Positions 22,595-33,925 of a stretch of DNA of 64,000 nt are shown here, piece by piece. Both the position numbers and the translations under genes were made by a program. The stretch's first letter is position 1; every line of letters begins with the position of its first letter. This stretch comes from Haematobia irritans (Eukaryota > Arthropoda > Insecta > Diptera > Muscidae). The stretch covers positions 70,778,669 to 70,842,668 of the forward strand of contig NC_134397.1 of NCBI RefSeq assembly GCF_050003625.1, read 5' to 3'. The notes under the pieces were generated by a model. That model saw only the letters and a list, made by a program, of their open reading frames with translations. It did no database searches and was not told the origin of the DNA.

Positions 22595-23619
22595 AAATGG
22601 TCTTCGTGGAGTCCATATCTGATTTCTTGAATATGTCACATATGATGTTTTCATTTAATCTTCCGAAATATTGTATTCTATTGCCAGATGGTAAATACAG
22701 ATAACACACAGATGGTAAATACAGATAACACACAGATTTTAAATGGACAATTTTTATCCCATTTGACTGTAATTTAGTCAGTACCTAAATGCTATGAACA
22801 ATATAATTTATATTGAACAAAATTATTATAAATTGCCGCTGGGACTTCTAAAGTATTTTGAAGACAAAATGAATATTCCAAATTGTGTCAAATAGGTCAG
22901 TGTAATACAATTGTACTTTTGGAAGAAAGGATGTACCAAATTTAGTACAATGCTACCAACTTTACATCCCTGATTTCAACTATAAGGAAACAATTTCATA
23001 TGTGGATTTAGGATGTGATTCTGAATTTTATTGATTGTGATTCTGAATTCTATTGAAAATCGCATAAACTGACCCACCCTAAGGTATATGCAATAATCCT
23101 ATTTCCATTAGCAATTTGCAAGAGATTTATGAATCACTACGCATAGTTCGATGATTGCTAAGAATAAATGAAATAAATTTTGCAAAATTGCAAATGTTCA
23201 TCAGTCGATAAAGTAAATCAAAATTGGACTTTTACAAATATTTTGTGGAAATTTTGCTTGCAACCAAAAAAAAAAAAAAAACAACAAAAACACAAATGAA
23301 AATAAATTTGTATAGAAAATAGAAAACCTATTCACACGTCAAAATTTAAAATAAATATTGATATGCCAAATGAAAATATTTAGACAAGCCAAGATGGAAT
23401 CACGGCAATCCACACGATTTTCTAAAAGAAATCCAATTGGTCATTTTTTTTTCGCCAATTAGCCATAATGACTTTGACGTCATTTTCAAGGTTATAATAT
23501 GATTGGAATTCATATGAAATAGGAAATTAGGTCATAGAATAGAACACCCCCCATTTCAAGGTAACTATGAGCAGTATCTACTAGGTGTAGGTCATTAAAC
23601 GCTGTTTTGGGTTACTCAC
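22595..23619. other. Unassigned stretch next to a host exon
   Basis: No repeat family of this window is recognised here except a short duplicated phrase (GGTAAATACAGATAACACAC, near 22690 and 22712). As it lies just 3' of a splice donor on the minus strand it is probably the start of a host intron. It contains an A run near 23265-23280. Confidence 0.5.
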
Positions 23620-24056
23620 CTTGTTATAGGTCCCGGTGATTCACTAACAGCCTTTATGGATCTCCTTAAATGTCTATGGAATGTACCGAGTATAGATTCT
23701 TTACGTTGTATTTGAACGTTTTTCTCCTCGCCATTGCCACCACCATTGGTGGAATTCACATTCAATTTGGTGCATTCATTAACATCTTTGGCCCCCAGAG
23801 AGCCGCAACCGCTTCCATTGCCCCCATCGCCCATGATATCATCACCCAGGGATTCTTTGGCGGGTGTGTCCACAAGATTGGCCGTCAGTGGACTATTTTC
23901 CTTAAGATTTTTTATATTGAGTTTATCGTGTCTTAGACTATTTTCGTTTTTATTGGACATCTTAACGATCACAGCACCTTTTCCTGAAGTCTCCTTATCA
24001 TCGAGTAATTTGGTCCAGGCATGTTCGCCTATATTTTCCGATTTATCAACAATCAT
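23620..24056 (-). CDS. Host gene coding exon, unknown function
   Basis: The minus-strand frame starts at ATG 24056 (context CCTAACATG) and encodes about 145 residues before it meets AAG|GTGAGT, a consensus 5' splice donor, at 23620/23619. The TGA just inside the intron ends the open frame, and the intron would be phase 2. The protein segment is hydrophilic: a Ser/Asn/Lys-rich start (MIVDKSENIGEHAWTKLL), a Gly-rich acidic middle (DDIMGDGGNGSGCGSLG, STNGGGNGEE) and a basic end (FHRHLRRSIKA). No signal peptide, membrane segment or domain is recognised; it looks like a disordered N-terminus. Base composition is richer in G+C than the flanks. Further exons would lie to the left, beyond or within the repeats. 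The exon could also begin upstream of this ATG. I do not name the gene. Confidence 0.6.
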
Positions 24057-24500
24057 GTTAGGAGAAACACTTTTGTTACGTCGTATATGAAATGAAATTC
24101 GTTCTAGGGAGATTTATTTTTGCGGGTATTATAGTAGATGGGAGGTAGGAATGGGAGGAGTAGAGTATAGTTGCTGCCGTAGTAATACCAAATATTGTAG
24201 ACCGGGAAGCTTGGTTCAGTTGAGGAAGAGGTTCGAGGATAGTCCTGAATTATCACGTTATCGCATTTAAATTGTAAATTTCCAATAAAATTATTTTTAA
24301 AACAATCATCGAGCGAGTTTTTGTTTTTCTTTTATTTTCTGTTCTGTTCTGGGAGTTTTGGTCAATATCTAAAATGAAATGAAAACAAAACGAAAATTTT
24401 CATTTTAATCAACAATGTTCACAAAATCAACGATGAAATTAAACTAAATCGTTTGTTTGGAATTGGAAAAATATTTGGCTATCTGTGATTTTTTTCATTT
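24057..24500 (-). other. Probable 5' flank or UTR of the host exon
   Basis: Single-copy-looking sequence without repeat signatures. On the minus strand a pyrimidine-flanked CTCCCTAG near 24105 could be a splice acceptor, in which case the exon has a short 5' untranslated part. No promoter motif is convincing. Confidence 0.35.
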
Positions 24501-24631
24501 TTATACCCTCCACCATAGGATGGGGGTATATTAACTTTGTCATTCCGTTTGTAACACATCGAAATATTGCTCTAAGACCCCATAAAGTATATATATTCTG
24601 GGTCGTGGTGAAATTCTGAGTCGATCTAAGC

Positions 24632-24722
24632 ATGTCCGTCCGTCCGTCCGTCTGTCCGTCTGTCCGTCTGTCCGTCTGTCCGTCCGTCCGTCTGTCCGTC
24701 TGTCCGGCTGTCCGTCCGTCTG
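24632..24722. repeat. (GTCY)n microsatellite
   Basis: About 22 repeats of GTCC or GTCT. The same microsatellite lies at the equivalent place in every INE-like copy, from 3 to 22 repeats long. Confidence 0.9.
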
Positions 24723-25649
24723 TGGAAATCACGCTAACTTCCGAACGAAACAAGCTATCGACTTGAAACTTGGCACAAGTAGTTGTTATTGATGTAGGTC
24801 AGATGGTATTGAAAATGGGCCATATCGGACCACGTTTACGTATAGCCCCCATATAAACCGATCCCCAAATTTGGCTTGGGGAGCCTCCCGGAGCAGCAAA
24901 ATTCATCCGATCCTGTTGAAATTTAGTACGTGGTCTTAGTATACGGTCTCTAACAACCATGCAAAAATTGGTCCATATCGGTCCATAATTATATATAGCC
25001 CCCATATAAACCGATCCCCAGATTTGACCTCCGGAGCCTCTAGGAGGGGCAAAATTCATCCGATCCGATTGAAATTTGGTACCTGATGTTAGTATATGGT
25101 CTCTAATAACCATGCAAAAATTGGTCTTTATTGGTCCATAATTATATATAGCCCCCATATAAACCGATCCCCAGATTTGACCTCCGGAGACTTTTGGAGG
25201 GGCAAAATTCATCCGATCCGGTTGAAATTTGGTACCTGATGTTAGTATACGGCCTCTAACAACCATGCAAAAATTGGTCCATATCGGTCCATAATTATAT
25301 ATAGCTCCCATATAAACCGATCCCCATATTTGACCACCGGAGCCTCTTGGAGGAGCAAAATTCATCCGATCCGGTTGAAATTTAGTACGTGGTCTTAGTA
25401 TACGGTTTTTAACAACCATGCAAAAATTGGTCCATATCGGTCCATAATTATATATAGCCCCCATATAAACCGATACCCAGATTTGACCTCCGGAGCCTCT
25501 TGGAAGAGCAAAATTCATCCGATACGGTTGAAATTTGGTACATTTTGTCAATATATGGCCTCTAACAGCCATGTAAAAATTGGTCCATATCGGTCTTTAG
25601 TTATATATAGCCGATGACTTATTACACAAAAATTGGTCCATATCGCCAA

Positions 25650-26222
25650 AAATAATCTACCAAAACTTTATTTCCATAGAAAATTTTGTCAAATTTTATT
25701 ACTATAGAAAGTTTTGTCAATCTACCAAAACTTTATTTCCATAGAAAATTTTGTCAAATTTTATGACTATAGAAAGTTTTGTTAAAATTTCATTTCTATA
25801 GAAAGTTTTGTCAAAAGTTTATTTCTATAGAAATGTTTGTCAAAAGTTTATTTCTATAGAACATTTTTTAAAAAATTTATTTCTGTAGAAAATTTTGTCA
25901 ACATTTTATTTCTATACAAAATTTTGTCAACATTTTATTTCTATACAAAATTTTGTCAACATTTTATTTCTATAGAAATTTTTGTCAAAATTGTATTGCT
26001 ATAGAAAATTTTGTCAACATTTTACTTCCATAGAAAATTTTGTCAACATTTTATTTCTATAGAAAATTTTGTCAAGTTTTTATTTCTATAGAAAATTTTG
26101 TCAAATTTTTATTTCTATAGAAAATTTTGTCAAAATTTTATTTCTATAGAAAATTTTGTCAAGGTTTCATTTCTATAGAAAATGTTGTCAAAATTTTATT
26201 TCTATAGAAAATTTTGTCAAAC
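25650..26222. repeat. 29-bp tandem repeat, family B copy 3
   Basis: About twenty units of the TTTCTATAGAAAATTTTG repeat, with more substitutions (for example TATACAAAA) than the array at 8935. It lies between the 153-bp array and the family B 5' part. Confidence 0.85.
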
Positions 26223-26450
26223 TAGATTATATACGTATTTAATCGGCCTTTTTTTTGTTTAATATATACCCCGTATGGGCTAACTTACAATTTAGAAGAC
26301 AGTGTTAAAAAGTTTTACGATACCTTGCCATCGGCAAGTGTTATCGCAACCCAAGTAATTCGATTGTGGATGACAGCCTTTAGTAGAAGTTCTTACGCAA
26401 TCCATGGTGGAGATTCGGCCTGGCCGAACTTACGGCCGTATATACTTGTT

Positions 26451-26799
26451 GTTTTTAATTTTCAGTATCAATTTCTAAACTAGAACGAAAATTATCTATT
26501 TTTATGAAGTATTTTTTTATTTCGATTTTATTCAACATCTATCTTTAATACAGGTCTATGCGATTGGCATTCAACATTATTTGGATTTCTATATTTTACT
26601 GATAATCATTCAATCTCAACAAGTGTTTATTTTGTCATACCACACATAATACAAAAGTCTATTAAATATCAATCAAATTTTAAACATACACTGTGCTACA
26701 GCATTTTAGGAGATTTGCGAAACCACGTAGGAAAGACGTTATTACATTTTATGCAGCCCTCAAATGAATAGTTTAATTCACCTAACAGTTTTCCCCTGT
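26451..26799. other. Unassigned short stretch
   Basis: AT-rich, with no recognised repeat, RNA or coding signal. Confidence 0.4.
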
Positions 26800-27017
26800 A
26801 TTTAGTAAGCAACGAGATAGACACACGGTGTCTTTGACAATATCGCTCAGGGTCGGCCCCTGAGTCGATCTGTCCGTCTGTCTGTGAATATATTTTTGTA
26901 CTCAAAGTCGAGGTCGCAGTTCCAAATTTAGCACAAGTATCTATTTTGGGTCAGTAAAGAACCCTATTGATTTTGGATGATCGGAATCGGTTCAGTTTTA
27001 GATATAACTCCCATATA
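26800..27017 (-). repeat. INE-like fragment, reversed
   Basis: GACACACGGTGTCTTTGACA, then CCTGAGTCGATCTGTCCGTC and CAAATTTAGCACAAGTATC, are the family A/D tail in reverse. It ends at ACTCCCATATA, where a Tc1-type terminal sequence begins (27018). Confidence 0.6.
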
Positions 27018-27060
27018 CAGTGCCACGCATAAGTATTGGCACAGCACCCTAAACCACATA
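27018..27060. mobile_element. Possible Tc1-type terminal repeat (solo)
   Basis: CAGTGCCACGCATAAGTATT, then GGCACAG, after a TA. This has the look of a Tc1-like terminal inverted repeat. No partner end or transposase is seen. Confidence 0.35.
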
Positions 27061-27116
27061 TTTAACCATAGAGGTCAAAATTGTAATTGGATTTACGTGT
27101 AACTTTGCAAAGGGAG

Positions 27117-27375
27117 CATAAGTGTAGGAAGGACTCTGGAGAGGGGACTTAGACCCCCCAGAAAAATTTTAGCCCCCACCAGAATTTGAAAACTTATTTG
27201 CGATTTTACATTCTTATAAAAATTAAACAAGTATATACAACCGCACAAAGTTCCGCTAAAGACTTTCAAGCACAATCGAATTACTTTGGTTGTGGTAGCA
27301 GTTGCCGATGGCAATGTTTGAAGTCTGATATTTATGAAATAAAGCTGTGGTTGAACTGGTTTACTCAATTTAATT
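27117..27375. mobile_element. Fragment of the hAT-like element, reversed
   Basis: It starts CATAAGTGTAGGAAGG, runs through the C-rich CCCCCCAG and CCCCCACC segments, and contains the captured family B-like end (ACAAGTATATACAACCGC, AATCGAATTACTTTGG). It is the reverse complement of about 22320-22564. Cut off at 27375 by family B copy 4. Confidence 0.65.
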
Positions 27376-27378
27376 TAA

Positions 27379-28508
<1,130 letters not shown>

Positions 28509-28521
28509 ATTTTTTTAGTTA

Positions 28522-29846
28522 GCAGGGCTATAGCAGGTTTTTAGCTTTTTTCCCGCTAGATTTGGCTTTTTTTGAAGACGTTTAGCGGGAAAAAAATGCA
28601 TTTAGCTTTTAGCTTTTTTTCTGGCATTTTTTCATGACCCTTTTAGCTATTTTTGGCTTTTTTTATTTTCGTCATGTTTCTATTGAAATATGGATAAATC
28701 GTCGTTTTTATCTAAGCCTTGCTGCAAGTATAAGGGTTTCCACATATTTCAAAGCACAGTTGAAACATTAATAATGAGTCCAGCCATTATGCGGCCATTT
28801 TTGTAGCAAATACACCTTGTTGTAAAGTTTTTTCATTATATACATAAAAGTTATCGTAAACTTTAAATCTACTATTACCATACAAATTTGTTAGATAAAC
28901 TGTCAGTAAATTATTGGGAATATTATCATTTGACTCGTTTATCCTTTTTATGTTATTATAATATTCTAAAGTTATTACGATATTACTAAATTAAAATAGT
29001 AGATATTGTCGTCTCCTTAAAATACGAACGCGAATTTTGGTTATAATAGCATTTGTGAATTTCTTTTATGTTTTCCTTGTCCAAAAGACGATAAAGTCGT
29101 TTTGTCCTTATAATTAAGCGATTCAACTTAAAAATGGGTATGTTTTCATGAAAGAAGGGAGAATTAATGAAATAGTCTTTAAATGTGAGGAGTTTTTGCA
29201 TCTTAACCACAAACCAAAATAGCGTTCAAAAATAGAAGATGTTTTTCAACACTTTATTTTATAAACGTATATATACAATAATTTCTACTTGAAGTCGAGT
29301 CTGAATTTGGAAATTTAAGTTGGCGTTAGCACGTTTTTAAAGCACTTTGATAGGCACTTTGATAGTATTTTCTACAATTTAAATAAAAGTAATGTATTTC
29401 GAAATTTTCACAATTTCAAATCCAAACTAAAATTTTATTTAATAAAAAGAAAAATCATTTTTTTACCAAATCTAAAGCATGCTTAGATCATTTATTATTT
29501 TAAAATAACAAGTAAATAAAATAGAGGTGTTGGGAAGGTAGCTCCCACAAAACGGAGGACTTCCAGTAAAAAATTTGTGATAGTAATCAAAATGTATCGA
29601 ATACGCAAACAGAGCTAATATGCCTTAGATATTGTTACAGTCTCACAGAAGTGGAACTAAAATGAAAATAAGAGGCATTGTAAGTGAAATAAAGCCTTTA
29701 AGTTTGTTAAATTTCAATCAAAAATGTGACTTTTGATACAAAAAAATTTAGCTTTTTTCTAGCTATTTTTTAGCATTTTTTAGCTTTTTTTAGCTATTTT
29801 TTGGGCAAATCTAGCGGTTTTTGGTGAAACAATTCTGGCAACGCTG
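28522..29846. mobile_element. hAT-like non-autonomous element with AGCTTTTT repeats
   Basis: The left end is CAGGGCTATAGCAGG and the right end, reverse complemented, is CAGCGTTGCCAGAATTG, a hAT-type CAGNGNTGCCA tip. Both subterminal regions are packed with TTTAGCTTTTT and CCGCTAGATTTG motifs in opposite orientation. No 8-bp duplication is evident, so the ends may be slightly misplaced or the left flank lost. The interior (28680-29690) has no credible coding frame. Confidence 0.5.
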
Positions 29847-29853
29847 GTGGCCA

Positions 29854-29935
29854 CACTCAAAAAAAATTTACTTGGATCCAAAGATTTTGACCTTCCCTTA
29901 AGGATTTAAGGTATTGATTCCGAGCCAAAGATCCG
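29854..29935. mobile_element. Diverged CACTCAAAAAA end
   Basis: CACTCAAAAAAAATTTACTT, GGATCCAAAGATTTTGACC, GGTATTGATTCCGAGCC: same layout as 11868-11955 and 52657-52745. The DD37E element at 29971 is inserted into its continuation. Confidence 0.5.
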
Positions 29936-30110
29936 GCTTCTTTAAAATAAATACATTTTTTAACGACCTAAAGGGTGATACGGTCAAAATTAGGTCAATA
30001 TAAACTTGATGTACTTCTTTCAATTTTGCATTTAAAAAACCTGAACGCCCCTCATTTTGTGTGTGTGTGTAGAATGTTGCTCCTATTTTGATTTTGGAAT
30101 TCACTCTTCA

Positions 30111-31237
30111 CACGCACAGAAAAACCATGTTTGGACATGGTTGCCGCATCCATTTAATGCTTATCTAGAGCATGTAATTGCCGCGAAAACCATGTATTTT
30201 GTCTTTGTAAAAATAGTTTTCGAGCGTAGAAAAATGTATGGTGGCAATAAGCATTTGAATGGTTCTCAAATACCGCAAACATGTTCTATCATTTAAATGA
30301 TAGAATTTGAGACCATTAAATGGTTGGGAAAATCATGTACCTGACCATTCAATTTTTTTACTTTTTTACAGGGGAAAAAGTATTTTTATAGGTTAAGTAT
30401 AGACATGTCTAGAACCATTACATGGCCATAAAGACCATTTACATTTTCGTGACCATTTAATTTTTTAACTTTTTTACAGCGAAAATAATTTTATAAAAAC
30501 ATTGAGCAGGTACACACGATTTTCATTTTGCGCGTCAGTCGTGTGTTGATTGTTTCTTGGAATGGAAGGAGAATATGGATTTACTGTGTTTTGTGTTAAT
30601 TTATTTATTCAGAAGTGGCACGTGGTTTTATGTGAACACAAAAAAGGAAAGTGTAATTGAAAAATGTACCTGTTTTTTGTTCTGCATTTTGCTATATGGA
30701 TCATTTATTTTTATTTGCAGTTACATGATGTCTGCGTTTGATGGGCACGATGTAAATATGAAATAATTACTTATAAAATAAAATAGAGTGTGTAAAAATA
30801 TATGATGTTTGCTTGAACGGCATTATAAATACAAATAAACAATTAATTCGTTTATAAATAAATAAAAACAAACAAATAAAGTTAATTTTGTGTTTTCTTT
30901 TCTCAAGTGGCGTCCTTTTTTCGACGATGAAAAAAGTTTTTTCATAAAGATCAAAACATTTTAGGTTGTGACCATGTTCTTTTAACTAGGAGAAAAACAT
31001 TTTCAATGAATACCATAACATTTTAAATCGTGACCATTGTCTTTTCATTCAAACAAAATTATTTTTATCAATATAATAACATTTTAGATGAGGACAATTA
31101 TATTTTTCTTAGAACCATGTTCACTGAACCACCATGGTTGCAGTTTAAAATGTTACATGGTCTCCGCAAAAATAGCTCCTATCATATTATTTTGCTCTTC
31201 GAATATGATTGTGGCAATCATGTTTCTTCTCTGCGTG
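30111..31237. mobile_element. 1.1-kb TIR element nested in the DD37E copy
   Basis: The left end is CACGCACAGAAAAACCATG; the right end, reverse complemented, is CACGCAGAGAAGAAACATG. CA lies on both sides. Comparison with the second DD37E copy (34021-34040, GAATTCACAGTTGTCAAAAT) shows the sequence is foreign. Inside are many ACCATG/CATGGT and GACCATT motifs, some as short palindromes (ACCATGTTTGGACATGGT). A 69-codon frame at 30557-30766 is hydrophobic with a weak case for being real. The parent family is unknown. Confidence 0.6.
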
Positions 31238-31248
31238 CAGTTGTCAAA

Positions 31249-32220
31249 ATGCCGTCCAAGCAAGAAGACCAGCGTATCAAAATTTTTCTCGCGCATCGTG
31301 AAAATCCGAGCTACTCGCACGCAAAGCTGGCAAAATCGCTAAAAGTTGCCAAATCAACCGTTACAAATGTAATTAAAGTGTTTGGGATACGTTTGTCGAC
31401 AGCCAGGAAGTCTGGATCGGGGGGAGATCGAAACCCGGAAGTCGCTGAGACGACAAAGAGAGTTGCCGGTAGTTTCAAGCGAAACCCTAACCTCTCTCTC
31501 CGAGATGCCGCAAATAAGCTGGGTGTATCGTCTACAACCGTGCATCGAGCCAAAAAACGAGCCGGACTATCGACTTACAAGAAGGTAGTGACTCCAAAGC
31601 GCGATCCCGGAGGCTGTACACGACGATGCTGACGAAATTTGACTGTGTGGTAATGGACGACGAAACCTACGTCAAAGCCGACTACAAGCAGCTTCCGGGA
31701 CAGGAGATATTTTCAAGCACATAAAACTGTCAAAGTTCGCAAAGAAATATCTGGTTTGGCGAGCATTCTGTACCTGTGGCTTGAAAAGCAGCATTTTTAT
31801 AGCTTCCGGGACTGTCAACCAAGAAATTTACGTGAAAGAGTGTTTGAATAAACGTCTGCTGCCTTTCCTGAAGAAACACGGTTATTCCGTACTGTTTTGG
31901 CCGGATTTGGCATCTTGCCATTACGGTAAAAAGGCCATGGAGTGGTACGCCGCCAACAACGTGCAGGTGGTTCCCAAGGACAAGAACCCTCCCAACACGC
32001 CAGAGCTCCGCCCAATTGAGAAATACTGGGCTATTGTCAAGCGGAACCTAAAGAAGACCAAAAAACTGCTAAGGACGAGCAGCAGTTCAAGGCAAACTGG
32101 CTTTCTGCGGCGAAGAAGGTGGACAAGGTGGCTGTACAAAATCTGATGGCAGGTGTCAAGCGTGAGGCCCGGCAATTCGGATTTGGAAAAGCGAAAATTG
32201 AACTTGAAAAAGAAATTTAA
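31249..32220 (+). pseudogene. DD37E transposase, copy 1, broken
   Basis: The ATG at 31249 opens MPSKQEDQRIKIFLAHRENP, followed by a helix-turn-helix (AKLAKSLKVAKSTVTNVIK) and a second one (AANKLGVSSTTVHRAKKRAG). A deletion of about 28 bp near 31600 relative to the copy at 34039 shifts the frame (PKRDPGGCTRRC, stop). A second deletion of about 34 bp near 31707 follows the first Asp region (VVMDDETYV). The C-terminal part has the second Asp in FWPDLASCHYG and the Glu in ELRPIEKYW; I count 37 residues between them. The frame ends in further shifts after KRNLKKTKK. Confidence 0.85.
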
Positions 32221-32289
32221 TTTGATTTTTTAAATAAACGATTTCACCGATTTACACCCTTGACCAAATTTTGAACGTATCACCCTTTA

Positions 32290-33240
32290 TGTTGCTTAAA
32301 ATTTTTTAATTTACAGTAATTTATTTGTTCGTATTTTCGATTTTCAGATTTTTTTTTCAATTTGTTGCTTAAGTACCTCAAAACAAGTTTTTTGACAATT
32401 AATGGAAATTAAGCTTATTTCTGGAAGCACATTTTTTGAGGTATACTAAAAGTAATTGCTTTGGTAGAACTTTCTAGCTTTTTGCTGGGTTGTTAGTTTG
32501 GCTTTGATAGGTAAACTTTTGAAAACATTTATTCTTTTCGTTGAGGAAGAGGAATAGGACCGTGTGATATATTCAACTTTCACTTCTAAATAAGAACTAG
32601 AAGATTTTTTAAAAAACTTTCTCTTTGGAAGATACCTCTGGTAATAGAAAAATTTATATTCTAAAGATATCATAAATCAATCAATCCAATGTCCCAACTC
32701 ATCAAATCAAAATTGACAATTTTTCACGACTGATCATAAATCTTGGAAAAACAAAGACTCTTGACTTGCCATATTAGTTGACTCCAATGTTTATTTTTTT
32801 ATATAGTTAAGTTAAATGCGATCGGGTATTTATGACGATCACAATAAATTGCGATAGTGAAATGTATTCGTCAGAGAAATTGGTGATATCTTTAAGTGTG
32901 GCTTGTATTTATCTCAAAATTTGCTGGAAGTGAATAATTTAAAAAAAAAAACTGATTGCGGTTACTGACGAAACAACCTAATCAGGCACTGAGGGAATTG
33001 GATTCTATATACCTTTGATTTTAAAATTCGATATGGGTTTTTGGTTCTCTGCTCTGTCAAATCATTTTGACGCAGTAGTATTCATTTTCTATTGTTTTCT
33101 AGTCATCTTTATCGTTATTTTTGCGCTTCCAGGCACACAAAGATGTTTAATCATCGATCATTTTAGCACTCCATCACAAAGCAATTATTTAAGGTTTTGT
33201 TTTACAGCAATTAAACATAACACTCGTCAACAATATTTTT
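32290..33240. other. Unassigned AT-rich stretch
   Basis: The first part may continue the CACTCAAAAAA element at 29854 (shared TTTTTCGATTTTCAG-like phrases with 52800). A minus-strand frame at 32446-32673 is Ser/Lys/Tyr-rich without a domain. No gene is called. Confidence 0.4.
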
Positions 33241-33341
33241 GTACCCACCACCATTGTAACACATCAAAATAACTATTTCCGACTATATACCATAAAGTAT
33301 ATATTCTTGTTCTGGGAAAAATTCTAAGATCTGTTTGTCTA
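33238..33341 (-). repeat. INE-like family E fragment
   Basis: TTTTGTACCCACCACCATTG, then TAACACATCAAAATAAC and CATAAAGTATATATTC, the family E/B 3' tail in reverse without its array. Confidence 0.5.
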
Positions 33342-33548
33342 CCCAGCAAAAAAGCGTCGCCAAAAATTTAGGGGAAAATTTTTTTTTTTTTTTTTGGTCC
33401 GGAAGTGGTCCAAAATTGGCGCAGAAGCGATGAATTTTGTCATAGGACGGATGTCCACCATTTTAACAGCCGTTGCACTGAATATGCGTCACTTCTTAAG
33501 GTATGATGCGAATTCAGTGTTTTTGATGTGAATTAAGAAAATTTCTGA
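33342..33548. mobile_element. CCCAGCAAAAAA MITE, truncated copy
   Basis: Starts CCCAGCAAAAAAGCGTCGCC and matches 22025-22221 in reverse complement (GGACGGATGTCCACC, CAGCCGTTGCA, AAGAAGTG-type motifs). Its other end is lost where a mariner end is inserted at 33551. Confidence 0.55.
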
Positions 33549-33550
33549 TA

Positions 33551-33614
33551 ACAGGTTGGCTGATAAGTCCCCGGTCTAACAAAGAAAAACACATTTTTTT
33601 GTCAAAATTCGTTT
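33551..33614 (-). mobile_element. mariner (Himar1-type) 3' end, solo
   Basis: ACAGGTTGGCTGATAAGTCC after TA, then CCGGTCTAACAAAGAAAAAC and the run up to TTTTTTGTCAAAATTCG, the reverse of the mariner 3' end at 18085-18141 and 63250-63314. It is only about 64 bp long and passes directly into a family B hairpin. Confidence 0.8.
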
Positions 33615-33925
33615 TTATACCCTCCACCATAAGATGGGGGGTATATTAACTTTGTCATTCCGTTTGTAACACATCGAAATATTGATCTAAGACCACATAA
33701 AGTATATATATTCTGGGTCGTGGTGAAATTCTGAGTGGATCTGAGCATGTCCGTCCGTCCGTCTGTTGAAATCACGCTAACTTCCGAACGAAACTTGAAA
33801 CTTGGCACAAGTAGTTGTTATTGATGTAGGTCGGATGGTATTGCAAATGGGCCATATCGGTCCACTTTTACGTATAGCCCCCATATAAACGGACCCCCAA
33901 AACCACATCGGTCCATAATTATATA

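Larger units (their letters stand above)
24501..26450 (-). repeat. INE-like element, family B copy 3 (full length)
   Basis: Hairpin TTATACCCTCCACCATAGG, TATATATTCTGGGTCGTGG, the longest (GTCY)n tract of the window (24632-24722), about five 153-bp units with GCCCCCATATAAACCGATCC (24840-25610), the 29-bp array (25650-26222), AATTATATACGTATTTAATCGG, then the 5' part (CCTTGCCATCGGCAAG, AACCCAAGTAATTCGATTG) ending at GGCCTGGCCGAA and TATACTTGTT. A good reference copy of family B. Confidence 0.8.
29971..32287 (+). mobile_element. DD37E (ITmD37E-type) element, copy 1, with nested insert
   Basis: Ends AAGGGTGATACGGTCAAAAT and the complement (GACCAAATTTTGAACG, then TATCACCCTT), each next to TA (29969-29970, 32288-32289). 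About 1.2 kb once the nested element at 30111-31237 is set aside, normal for the family. Confidence 0.88.

Noticed and set aside
24799..25572. 257-codon minus-strand frame of 51-residue repeats
   Set aside because: It is the family B 153-bp array read in a stop-free frame. The same applies to frames at 54954-55616, 54969-55424, 59134-59742 and 48388-49326.
30557..30766. 69-codon hydrophobic frame in the nested 1.1-kb element
   Set aside because: Too short and without known motifs; may be chance.
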